DNA from: Amaurobius ferox
Taxonomy: Eukaryota > Arthropoda > Arachnida > Araneae > Amaurobiidae
Assembly (NCBI GenBank): GCA_951213105.1
Contig: OX578134.1
Span: 138,159,793 to 138,223,792 of the forward strand
Direction: 5' to 3'
DNA: 64,000 nt
Each line of letters begins with the position of its first letter. Position 1 is the stretch's first letter. Both the position numbers and the translations under genes were made by a program. The notes beneath the pieces are model-generated. The model saw only the letters and a list, made by a program, of their open reading frames with translations. It did no database searches and had not been told where the DNA came from. Below are positions 39,339 to 50,100 of the stretch, piece by piece.

Positions 39339-40398
39339 GATTAAAGTTTTATGTTTTGATATTTGGGTCGAATTCAAAAATGGTATTTGATTTATTTAGG
39401 TTTAGGATGTTTTAAATTTTCGACGCCTTGGTACAGCTGGAATTTTGGATGGGGCACCGGTCAGATGGGGGGTTTGTTTTGGTAGGTGTAAAGTTCGTTG
39501 GTTACGATTAAAAATTTTATATGGGATATTAATTCTGCTTTTGCATGGTATGTGAGAAGTTTTTATTTTGGAAATTTTGACCTGCAGGGGAGTTTATTTG
39601 ATTTATCATGAGGAATTTTATAATCATGTTTGGTTTCGTATAGAATGCTATTCTTGGTTTATGTGTTTTGTACCCCCTGCATTGCCTGATAGATGGCGAC
39701 GCACTTTTTTTTTCTCGTTTGTTTGTTGTGGGGGAGGATTGTACTTCGTATTTTGGTTATTTTTCTTGGATTGTAGTTGGAGGACATGCTAGTTTGCTTA
39801 TGGTATTTCCTTGATTTTCGGTGAATTCTGACTGTTGGATTGTAAACTTTTATTTGGGGTTTGTGTTTGTTTTTGCCTTTGGTTGGTGCCGCTTCTTTTC
39901 TTGTTGCTTTGAGGTGGTATTGGTCCTCTTGGTTTTCTTTCGTTTTTAGTCTATCTGCTTGTTTTTGGGTTGGTAGTTGTTATTTCTGTTCTAGTGTTAT
40001 TAAGGTGTTTGGAAGGATTGGTTTATTTTTATGTTTATGTAGGTTTTTCCGGAGTATTTGGAGATTTGTTGGCTTTGTTTTTATTTAGGTTGAAGTTTTT
40101 GTGTTCCTCGCGTTTGGACGTGGCTGTTAATTTGTTGATTTGTATTTTCTTCCGGAGAGACATTTTTGGCATTTGTTTCATATATATTTGTTTTCTTATT
40201 TAGTGGTGGATTGTTTATTTGGTTCTTGGTTTTTCTGCCTCTCTGGTCTCTTCTTTCCTGTTTAATGTGGGAAAACTGAGGATATTTTTACACGGACTTA
40301 TTCGCGGTGTTTTTGTTCTATTGCTGGGGTAGCTCGTTTCCCGGCCGTGCTTTCCACCCTTTAAACCCTTTGTTGGTAAGGGGCACGGTCTGGGTCAC
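39339..40398 (+). other. 3-prime trailer of the retrotransposon
   Basis: GT/T-rich, with no recognisable domain. It ends with CCGTGCTTTCCACCC, GGTAAGGGGCACGGTCTGGG and TCAC before the poly(A); GCACGG pairs with CCGTGC to form a possible terminal stem that a reverse transcriptase could recognise. Short frames of about 75 codons are rich in Phe/Leu/Cys and look like chance products of T-rich DNA. Confidence 0.6.
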
Positions 40399-40414
40399 AA
40401 AAAAAAAAAAAAAA
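40399..40414 (+). other. Poly(A) tail of the retrotransposon
   Basis: Sixteen A residues directly before the right duplication (two of the A bases may be part of the duplication). Confidence 0.9.
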
Positions 40415-41080
40415 GGGTAGCGAACAGGCTGGTCGCCAAAGGCGGCTAGTCTTAAATAATAAAAGGCAATGTCTGTGTGTGTGTGTGTGTGTCTGTCTGT
40501 CTGTCTGTCTGTCTGTCTGCCTTATACACTATACGTTTCGCGACCGCGCGTCGGAGAGCTACGAAATTTGGCAATCGGAGACCCGGGGGGGAGGGAAGGG
40601 GACACATGAAAACCGATTTTTAAAATTTTAATTATTTTTTTATTTATTTAATGTTTTATGCGATTTCGACCGTTTTTTGCCATTTTTGCCCTTTTTTCTC
40701 CACGATCCAGACATCGTAGAAAAAAATAAATTACACCATCGGAAAGAGCAGAGGATTTCGAGTAAAAATATATCAATTTCAAATCTGAATTTCGATTTCT
40801 AATATTTTTTAAAGATTTTAAAACAAAACTCACTTTTGGCTCAAAAAATCAATTTTTTGTTTTTAAATTCTCGCATCGTGAAAAGTACTCATAATTTCGA
40901 CTAATAATTTACATTTTTAGAAAGCTGAAATATCTGGCATTCTTACAAGTCTAATGTGGTCCAGAAATAATGCAAATTGCCTTCAGGATGGCAATTTTAA
41001 AGACGCCATGATTTTAAATTTCTCGGCGTTCCGTTCGTTTCTCCGCCGCTGAAGCAGGGAAAGTGGTGGGTGGGGACGTC

Positions 41081-41132
41081 AAGGTGGAGGTGACGTCACG
41101 GTTCGGAATAGAGGGCCTTTGCTCTATATAAA
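41081..41132 (+). promoter_or_regulatory. Promoter-like block in H5
   Basis: TGACGTCA at 41091-41098 and TATATAAA at 41125-41132, with the same spacing as in H3 (34 bases between starts). Confidence 0.4.
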
Positions 41133-41304
41133 TTATTATATTTATATTTTAAATGATGGGACGATCTGGATTTTTTAAATGTATATTTTAACTTTTGGAT
41201 ATTTTAAATGGATATTTTAATTTTATGGATATTTTAAATGATAGAACAATGAAACAATGGAATGAGGATGATGGAATTAAGCATATGGTCATTTTAAATT
41301 GCAA

Positions 41305-42690
41305 ATTAGCGCGCGGGAAGTTAGCGGTAGGCCCGGGTTCGATTCCCGCCACTGCCAAAACTGCCGCCGTGTTTACGTGGAATACGATCACGTTAAATAT
41401 GTGGGTCCGTAAGTCCTTCCGAGAGGTTGGTGGTAGGGGAAGGAGGATACGGCCCCTGTGGATGCCTCCCCCACTGGGTTCCCGTCTAAATTGGGTGAAT
41501 ATGTAGAAAGTTATGGAGATTGTCGCGGAGGGCGCGGCAGCCCAGTGGTTAGCGCGCGGGAATTGCACTCAGTAGGCCCGGGTTCGATTCCCGCCACTGC
41601 CAAAACTTACGCCACGTTCACGCAGAGTACGATCACGTTAAACATGTGGGTTCGTGAGTCCTTCCGAGAGGTTGGTGGTAGGGGAAGGAGGGTACGGTCT
41701 AAATTGGGTGAATAAAAAGAAAGTTATGGAGATTGTCGCGGAGGGCGAAGTAGCCCAGTGGTTAGCGCGCGGGAATTGCACGCGGTAGGCCCGGGTTCGA
41801 TTTCCGCCACTGACATGGAGTACGATCACGTTAAACATATGGGTCCGTATGTTTTTCCGAGAGGTTGGTGGTAGGGGAAGGAGGGTACGTTCCCTGTGGA
41901 TGCCTCCCCCACTGGGTTCCGGTCTAAATTGGGTGGCACATCCTGGCCGTCCAACCAGTTACCAGGCCCGGGTTCGATTCCCAAAATTGCCGCCGTGTTT
42001 ACGCGGAGTACGAGCACGTTAAACATGCGGGTCCGTGAGTCCTTCCGAGAAGTTGGTGGTAGGGGAAGGAGGGTACGGTCTAAATTGGATGAATAAAAAG
42101 AAAGTTATGGAGATTGTCGCGTAGGGCAAAGTAGCCCAATGGTTAGCGCGCGGAAATTGCACTCGGTAGGCCCGGGTTCGATTCCCAAAATTGCCGCCGT
42201 GTTTACGCGGAGTACGATCACGTTAAACATGTGGGTCTGTAAGTCCTTCCGAGAGGTTGGTGGTAGGGGAAGAAGGGTACGGTCCCTGTGGATGCTTCTC
42301 CCACTTGGTTCCGGTCTAAATTGGGTGAATAAAAAGAAAGTTATGAAGAATATCGCGGAGGGTGAAGTACCCCAGTGGTTAGTGCGCGGGATTTGCACTT
42401 GGTAGGCCCGGGTTCGATTCCCAAAATTGCCGAATAAAAATAAAGTTATGGAGATTGTCGCGGATGGCACGGTAGCCCAGTGGTTAGCGCGCGGGAATTT
42501 CACTCGGTAGGCCCGGTTTCGATTCCCGCCATTGCCAAAACTGCAGCCGTGTTCACGCGGAGTACGATCACGTTAAACGTGTGGGACTGCAAGTCCTTCC
42601 GAGAGGTTTGTGGTAGGGGAAGGAGGGTACGGTTTATTTGGATGCCTCCCCCATTGGGTTCCGGTCTAAATTGTGTGGCACTTCCTGGCC
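41305..42690 (+). repeat. SINE-derived tandem array in H5
   Basis: Heads differ in their A boxes (CAGCCCAGTGG, TAGCCCAGTGG, TAGCCCAATGG, TACCCCAGTGG), so the units in one array are of different age. Some bodies are cut short after ACGGTCTAAATTGG. One head runs directly into CCCAAAATTGCCG instead of CCCGCCACTGCC. Confidence 0.8.
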
Positions 42691-42794
42691 TTCCAAGCAG
42701 TTACCTTACACCTTTCTGGTAGGTCGCGCCAACGAGTTTGCCACGGTCAGAATTTTCAAGGGTAGCGAACAGGCTGGTCGCCAAAGGCGGCTAA

Positions 42795-43484
42795 TCTATA
42801 TAATAAAAGGCAATGTCTGTGTGTCTGTCTGTCTGTGTGTCTGTCTTATACACTATACGTTTCGCGACCGCGCGTCGGAGAGCTACGAAATTTGGCAATC
42901 GGAGACCCGGGGGGGAGGGAAGGGGACACGTGAAAACCGATTTTTAAAATTCTAATTATTTTTTTATGCCGCCACTGCCAAAACTGCTGCCATTTTCACG
43001 CGGAGTACGATCACGTTAAACATGTGGATCCGTAAGTCCTTCCGAGAGGTTGTTGGTAGAGGAAGGAGGGTACGGACCCTGTGGATGCCTCCCCTACTGG
43101 GTTCCGGTCTAAATTGGGTGAATAAAAAGAAGGTTATGGAGATTGTCGCGGAGGGCGCGGTAGCCCAGTGGTTAGCGCGCGGGATTTGCACTAGGTAGGT
43201 CCGGGTTCGATTCCCGCCACTGCCAAAACTGCCGCCGTGTTCAGGCGGAGTACGATCACGTTAAACATGCGGGACCGTAAGTCCTTTCGAGAGGTTGGTG
43301 GTAGGGGAAGGAGGGTACGGTCCCTGTGGATGCCTCCCCCACTGAGTTCCTGTCTAAATTGGGTGGCACTTCCTGGTAGGTCGTTCCTTCTGGTAGGTCG
43401 CGCCAGCGAGTGTGCCACGGTTAGAATTTGCCACGGTCAGAATTTTCAAGGGTAGCGAACAGGCTGGTCGCCAAAGGCGGCTAG
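42795..43484 (+). mobile_element. Helitron unit H6, 690-bp deletion derivative
   Basis: The 5-prime 170 bases join directly at about 42966 (TTTTTTTATGCCGCCACTG) to the last two SINE units and tail of a class A unit. Both termini are intact. It is the smallest unit in the array. Confidence 0.87.
42967..43380 (+). repeat. SINE-derived segment in H6
   Basis: One partial unit and one complete head plus body, matching the last two units of H1/H2. Confidence 0.8.
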
Positions 43485-44078
43485 TCCATATAATAAAAGG
43501 CAATGTCTGTGTGTCTGTCTTATACACTATACGTTTCGCGACCGCGCGTCGGAGAGCTACGAAATTTGGCAATCGGAGACCCGGGGGGGAGGGAAGGGGA
43601 CACGTGAAAACCGATTTTCAAAATTCTAATTATTTTTTTATTTATTTAATGTTTTATGCGATTTCGACCTTTTTTTGCCCTTTTTGCCCTTTTTTCTCCA
43701 CGATCCAGACGTCGTAGAAAAAAACAACTCACACCATTGGAAAGAGCAGACAATTGCGAGTAAAAATATATCAATTTCAAATCTCCATTTCGATTTCTAA
43801 TATTTTTTAAAGATTTTAAAACAAAAGTCACTTTTGGCTCAAAAAAACGATTTTTGGTTTTTAAATTCTCGCATAGTAAAAAGTACTCATAATTTCGACT
43901 AATAATTTACATTTTTAGAAAGCTGAAATATCTGGCATTCTTACAAGTCTAATCTGGTCCAGAAATAATGAAAATTGCCTTCAGGATCGCAATTTTAAAG
44001 ACGTCATGATTTTAAATTTCTCGGCGTTCCGTTCGTTTCTCCCCCGCTGAAGCAGGGAAGGTGGTGGGTGGGGACGTC

Positions 44079-44130
44079 AAGGTGGAGGTGACGTCACGGT
44101 TCTGAATAGAGCGCCTTTGCTCTATATAAA
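44079..44130 (+). promoter_or_regulatory. Promoter-like block in H7
   Basis: TGACGTCA at 44089-44096 and TATATAAA at 44123-44130, same spacing as in H3 and H5. Confidence 0.4.
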
Positions 44131-44287
44131 TTATTATATTTATATTTTAAATGATGGGACGATCTGGATTTTTTAAATGTATATTTTAACTTTTGGATAT
44201 TTTAATTTTATGGATATTTTAAATGATGGAACAATGAAACAATGGAATGAGGATGATGGAATTAAGCATATGGTCATTTTAAATTGC

Positions 44288-45560
44288 AAATTAGCGCGCG
44301 GGAAGTTAGCGGTAGGCCCGGGTTCGATTCCCGCCACTGCCAAAACTGCCGCCGTGTTTACGTGGAATACGATCACGTTAAATATGTGGGTCCGTAAGTC
44401 GTTCCGAGAGGTTAGTGGTAGGGGAAGGAGGATACGGCCCCTGTGGATGCCTCCCCCACTGGGTTCCCGTCTAAATTGGGTGAATATGTAGAAAGTTATG
44501 GAGATTGTCGCGGAGGGCGCGGCAGCCCAGTGGTTAGCGCGCGGGAATTGCACTCAGTAGGCCCGGGTTCGATTCCCGCCACTGCCAAAACTTACGCCAC
44601 GTTCACGCAGAGTACGATCACGTTAAACATGTGGGTTCGTGAGTCCTTCCGAGAGGTTGGTGGTAGGGGAAGGAGGGTACGGTCTAAATTGGGTGAATAA
44701 AAAGAAAGTTATGGAGATTGTCGCAGAGGGCGAAGTAGCCCAGTGGTTAGCGCGCGGGAATTGCACGCGGTAGGCCCGGGTTCGATTTCCGCCACTGACA
44801 TGGAGTATGATCACGTTAAACATATGGGTCCGTATGTTTTTCCGAGAGGTTGGTGGTAGGGGAAGGAGGGTACGTTCCCTGTGGATGCCTCCCCCACTGG
44901 GTTCCGGTCTAAATTGGGTGTCACATCCTGGCCGTCCAACCAGTTACCAGGCCCGGGTTCGATTCCCAAAATTGCCGCCGTGTTTACGCGGAGTACGAGC
45001 ACGTTAAACATGTGAGTCCTTCCGAGAAGTTGGTGGTAGGGGAAGGAGGGTACAGTCTAAATTGGATGAATAAAAAGAAAGTTATGGAGATTGTCGCGTA
45101 GGGCAAAGTAGCCCAATGGTTAGCGCGCGGAAATTGCACTCGGTAGGCCCGGGTTCTATTCCCAAAATTGCCGCTGTGTTTACGCGGAGTACGATCACGT
45201 TAAACATGTGGGTCTGTAAGTCCTTCCGAGAGGTTGGTGGTAGGGGAAGAAGGGTACGGTCCCTGTGGATGCTTCTCCCACTTGGTTCCGGTCTAAATTG
45301 GGTGAATAAAAAGAAAGTTATGAAGAATATCGCGGAGGGTGAAGTACCCCAGTGGTTAGTGCGCGGGATTTGCACTTGGTAGGCCCGGGTTCTATTCCCA
45401 AAATTGCCGCCGTGTTTACGCGGAGTACGATCACGTTAAACGTGTGGGACTGCAAGTCCTTCCGAGAGGTTTGTGGTAGGGGAAGGAGGGTACGGTCTCT
45501 TTGGATGCCTCCCCCATTGGGTTCCGGTCTAAATTGTGTGGCACTTCCTGGCCTTCCAAG
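44288..45560 (+). repeat. SINE-derived tandem array in H7
   Basis: Same order of heads and truncated bodies as in H5, ending with the TTGTGTGGCACTTCCTGG tail. Confidence 0.8.
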
Positions 45561-45657
45561 CAGTTACCTTACACCTTTCTGGTAGGTCGCGCCAACGAGT
45601 TTGCCACGGTCAGAATTTTCAAGGGTAGCGAACAGGCTGGTCGCCAAAGGCGGCTAG

Positions 45658-45680
45658 TCTTCTTAAATAATAAAAGGCAA

Positions 45681-45711
<31 letters not shown>

Positions 45712-48700
45712 CTGTGTGTCTGTCTTATACACTATACGTTTCGCGACCGCGCGTCGGAGAGCTACGAAATTTGGCAATCGGAGACCCGGGGGGGAGGGAA
45801 GGGGACACGTGAAAACCGATTTTTAAAATTTTAATTATTTTTTTATTTATTTAATGTTTTATGCGATTTCGACCTTTTTTTGCCCTTTTTGCCCTTTTTT
45901 CTCCACGATCCAGACGTCGTAGAAAAAAACAACTCACACCATCGGAAAGAGCAGACAATTGGGAGTAAAAATATATCAATTTCAAATCTGAATTTCGATT
46001 TCTAATATTTTTTAAAGATTTTAAAACAAAACTCACTTTTGGCTCAAAAAAACGATTTTTGGTTTTTAAATTCTCGCATAGTAAAAAGTACTCATAATTT
46101 CGACTAATAATTTACATTTTTAGAAAGGTCAAACATCTGGCATTCTTACAAGTCCAATCTGGTCAGGAAATATTCCGTATTGCCCACAGGATCGGGATTT
46201 TAAAAGTTTCCGAATTTCAATTTCTTGGCGTTCCGCTCGGCGTGCTGCTTAATTTCTCCCCCACTGAAGTGGGGAAGGTGGTGGGTGGGGACGTCAAGGT
46301 GGAGGTGACGTCACGGTTCTGTATATGCATAGCGATGGGTGGGACAATAAGAAACCGAATTAGTTTTTACTTTCCGTTTCCCGCGCTTCCGATTTTAAAT
46401 GAAATAAGAGCTTAACATATGCACTGTAGAAATTATTATATTTATATTTTAAATGATGGAACGATATGGATTTTTTAAATGGATATTTTAATTTTATGGA
46501 TATTTTAAATGATGGAACGATGGATATTTTAATTTTATGGATATTTTAAATGATGGAACGATGGATATTTAAATTTTATGGATATTTTAAATGATGGAAC
46601 AATGGAATGAGGATGATGGAATTAAGAGCTTAGAGAGCATATGGTCATTTTAAATTGTAAATTAGCGCGCGGGAAGTTAGCGGTAGGCCCAGGTACGATT
46701 CCCGCCACTGCCAAAACTGCCGAAGTGTTCACGCGGAATACGATCACGTTAAACATGTGGGCCCGTAAGTCCTTCCGAGAGGTTGGTGGTAGGGGAAGGA
46801 GGGTACGGTCCCTGTGGATGCCTCCTTCACAGGGTTCCCGTCTAAATTGGGTGAATATAAAGAAAGTTGCGGAGGGCGAGGCAGCCCAGTGGTTAGCGCT
46901 CAGGAATTGCACTCGGTAGGCCCGGGTTCGATTCCCGCCACTTCCAAAACTGCCGCCGTGTTCACGCGGAGTACGATCACGATAAACATGTGGGTCCGTA
47001 AGTCCTTCCGAGAGGTTGGTGGTAGGGGAAGGAGGGTACGGTCCCTGTGGATGCCTCCCTCACAGGGTTCCCGTCTAAATTGGGTGAATATAAAGAAAGT
47101 TGCGGAGGGCGAGGCAGCCCAGTGGTTAGCGCTCAGGAATTGCACTCGGTAGGCCCGGGTTCGATTCCCGCCACTTCCAAAACTGCCGCCGTGTTCACGC
47201 GGAGTACGATCACGATAAACATGTGGGTCCGGAAGTCCTTCCGAGAGGTTGGTGGTAGGGGAAGGAGGGTACGGTCCCTGTGGATGCCTCCCTCACAGGG
47301 TTCCCGTCTAAATTGGGTGAATATAAAGAAAGTTGCGGAGGGCGAGGCAGCCCAGTGGTTAGCGCTCAGGAATTGCACTCGGTAGGCCCGGGTTCGATTC
47401 CCGCCACTTCCAAAACTGCCGCCGTGTTCACGCGGAGTACGATCACGATAAACATGTGGGTCCGGAAGTCCTTCCGAGAGGTTGGTGGTAGGGGAAGGAG
47501 GGTACGGTCCCTGTGGATGCCTCTCCCACTGGGTTCCGTTCTATATTGGGTAAATAAAAAGAATGTTATGGATATAGTCGCTGGGGGCGAAGAAGCCCAG
47601 TGGTTAGCGCGCGGGAATTGCACTCAGTAGGCCCGGGTTCGATTCCCAAAATTGCCGCCGTGTTTACGCGGAGTACGATCACGTTAAACATGTGGGTCCG
47701 TGAGTCCTTCCGAGAAGTTGGTGGTAGGGGAAGGAGGGTACGGTCTAAATTGGATGAATAAAAAGAAAGTTATGGAGATTGTCGCATAGGGCAAAGTAGC
47801 CCAATGGTTAGCGCGCGGAAATTGCACTCGGTAGGCCCGGGTTCGATTCCCAAAATTGCCGCCGTGTTTACGCGGAGTACGATCACGTTAAACATGTGGG
47901 TCTGTAAGTCCTTCCGAGAGGTTGGTGGTAGGGGAAGAAGGGTACGGTCCCTGTGGATGCTTCTCCCACTTGGTTCCGGTCTAAATTGGGTGAATAAAAA
48001 GAAAGTTATGAAGAATATCGCGGAGGGTGAAGTACCCCAGTGGTTAGTGCGCGGGATTTGCACTTGGTAGGCCCGGGTTCGATTCCCAAAATTGCCGAAT
48101 AAAAATAAAGTTATGGAGATTGTCGCGGATGGCACGGTAGCCCAGTGGTTAGCGCGCGGGAATTTCACTCGGTAGGCCCGGGTTCGATTCCCGCCATTGC
48201 CAAAACTGCAGCCGTGTTCACGCGGAGTACGATCACGTTAAACGTGTGGGACTGCAAGTCCTTCCGAGAGGTTTGTGGTAGGGGAAGGAGGGTACGGTCT
48301 CTTTGGATGCCTCCCCCATTGGGTTCCGGTCTAAATTGTGTGGCACTTCCTGGTGGTAGGGGAAGGAGGGTACGGTCCCTGTGGATGCCTCTCCCACTGG
48401 GTTCCGTTCTAAATTGGGTAAATAAAAAGAATGTTATGGAGATAGTCGCTGGGGGCGAAGAAGCCCAGTGGTTAGCGCGCGGGAATTGCACTCAGTAGGC
48501 CCGGGTTCGATTCCCGCCACTGCCCAAACTGCCGCCATGTTCACGCAGAGTCCAATCACGTTAAACATGTGGGTCCGTGAGTCCTTCCGAGAAGTTGGTG
48601 GTAGGGGAAGGAGGGTACGGTCAAAATTGGGTGAATAAAAAGAAAGTTATGAGATTGTCGCGGAGGGCGAAGTAGTCCAGTGGTTAGCGCGCGGGAATTG

Positions 48701-48990
48701 CACGCGGTAGGCTCGGGTTCGATTTCCGCCACTGACACGGAGTACGATCACGTTAAACATATGGGTCCGTATGTTTTTCCGAGAGTTTGGTGGTAGGGGA
48801 AGGAGGGTACGTTCCCTGTGGATGCCTCCCCCACTGGGTTCCGGTCTAAATTGGGTGGCACATCCTGGCCGTCCAACCAGTTACCTTACACCTTTCTGGT
48901 AGGTCGCGCCAACGAGTGTGCCACGGTTGGAATTTGCCACGATCAGCATTTTCAAGGGTTGCGAACAGGCTGGTCGCCAAAGGCGGTTAG
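45658..48990 (+). mobile_element. Helitron unit H8, class C with expanded SINE array
   Basis: Starts TCTTCTTAAATAATAAAAGG and ends TTAG instead of CTAG, with GGGTTGCG instead of GGGTAGCG in the hairpin block. The interior is class C (TGACGTCA at 46306-46313). At 3.3 kb it is longer than H4 without cargo because the SINE array has grown. Confidence 0.87.
46660..48870 (+). repeat. SINE-derived array in H8 with three near-identical 233-bp units
   Basis: CAGCCCAGTGG falls at 46882, 47115 and 47348, exactly 233 bases apart. The units share CTCAGGAATTGCACTCGG and CACGATAAACATG, with very few differences. The remainder resembles the H5/H7 array. The same 233-bp unit reappears at 63690-64000 in H11. 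Confidence 0.88.
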
Positions 48991-49529
48991 TAAATAATAA
49001 AAGGCAATGTCTGTGTGTCTGTCTTATACACTATACGTTCAGCGACCGCGAGTCGGAGAGCTACGAAATTTGGCAATCGGAGACCCGGGGGGGGGGGGAA
49101 GGGGGCATGTGAATACCGATTTTTAAAATTTTAATTTTTTTTTTGTTATTTAATGTTTTATGCGATTTCGACCGTTTTTTGACATTTTTGGCCTTTTTTC
49201 TCCACGATCTAGACATTGTAGAAAATAACAAATCGCACCATCGGAAAGAGCAGAGAATTTCGAGTAAACATATATCAATTTCAAATCTCAGGGACAAATT
49301 CTAATATTTTTTTATGATTTTAAAACAAAAGTCACATTTGACTCAAAAAAACGATTTTTGGTTTTTAAATTCTCGCATAGTAAAAAGTACTCAGAATTTC
49401 GACTAATAATTTACATTTTTAGTAAGGTCAAATATCTGGCATTCTTACAAGTCCAATCTGGTCAAGAAATCTTCCGTATTGCCTACAGGATCGGGATTTT
49501 AAGATTTTCCGAATTTCAATTTCTCGGTA

Positions 49530-50100
49530 TCCTTGGTATATTTCTTCACCGGCGTTTCTCCCTGAATAATACGCAATTGCGAAATCATCGAATATATTCG
49601 ATATTCGAAATACATTACTTTTCAATTTAATTATTAGTGTTAACGTCATTAAACTAAAACAAACCATCCATTTCATTGGAATAAATTATTCATCCATTTT
49701 TATTGGAATAAATTATTATTAAATTACTTTTCATTTTAAATGCATTTATTAGTTTTTAAAAACGTGATATTTTCTTACAACTCAACCCAAACATTTATCT
49801 GTTGTGTTAGTAACTTCTTTTAAACTGTTCTGTATCAAGATATGATTGACTTCTCTGTTTCAGATAAGATTTGAATTTATTGTTCTTTTAAGAACATTCT
49901 TTTTTTTTTGTATAACATTATTACATAATAAGTGTACTTACACGTTTATAGTGTATTTTATTTATATTGTTTTATGTTTTAAAATTGTTCTTATTTAAAC
50001 AGGGGTTCTGATTTAACATATTTTCTATTTAGATAGATTAGATTTAGATTTTCTATAGTATTTAGATTTTTGTTTAATTTGTTCTTCTAAGAACACCATT
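49530..50100. other. AT-rich stretch where the Rep domain would be expected
   Basis: T-rich, with no frame resembling the Helitron Rep nuclease. It sits between the 5-prime terminal block and the first recognisable helicase-protein sequence. It may be the scar of a deletion or an intron-like segment. Confidence 0.5.

Larger units (their letters stand above)
35379..40414 (+). mobile_element. ORF1-only LINE-like retrotransposon (~5.0 kb) nested in H4
   Basis: The insert is bounded by the duplication above and ends in 16 A residues. It has a 1.6-kb 5-prime leader with monomers, one intact ORF1, about 1.05 kb of GT-rich trailer and the poly(A). No endonuclease or reverse transcriptase frame exists after ORF1; the trailer is too short to hold ORF2 and shows only small frames of about 75 codons. 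The layout parallels half-LINE elements such as mammalian HAL1, which rely on another element's reverse transcriptase. Whether the 5-prime end is full length cannot be told from one copy. Confidence 0.85.
33619..40449 (+). mobile_element. Helitron unit H4, class C, carrying a retrotransposon
   Basis: Starts TCTTCTTCTATATAAAAGGC and ends CTAG at 40446-40449. The class C interior has GGCGTTCCGGTCGGCGTGCC, TGACGTCA (34268-34275), GTATATGCATAGCGATGGG and AAGAAACCGAATTAG. Without the 5.0-kb insertion it would be about 1.8 kb. The insertion sits inside the 3-prime hairpin loop, but its target duplication leaves a full hairpin and CTAG at the outer end. Confidence 0.87.
40450..42794 (+). mobile_element. 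Helitron unit H5, class B
   Basis: Starts TCTTAAATAATAAAAGGC and ends CTAA (42791-42794), which still fits the CTRR rule. Collinear with H7 and H11. The 5-prime third resembles class A at CAGGATGGCAATTTTAAAG then switches to class B, which suggests recombination between units. Confidence 0.87.
43485..45657 (+). mobile_element. Helitron unit H7, class B
   Basis: Starts TCCATATAATAAAAGGC and ends CTAG. Collinear with H5 but lacks its GAATAAAAATAAAGTTATGG head near 42435, as H3 does. Confidence 0.87.

Noticed and set aside
39568..40203. Remnant of ORF2 (endonuclease or reverse transcriptase) after ORF1
   Set aside because: The small frames are Phe/Leu/Cys-rich products of GT-rich DNA; no reverse transcriptase or endonuclease motif is visible and the space is too short.
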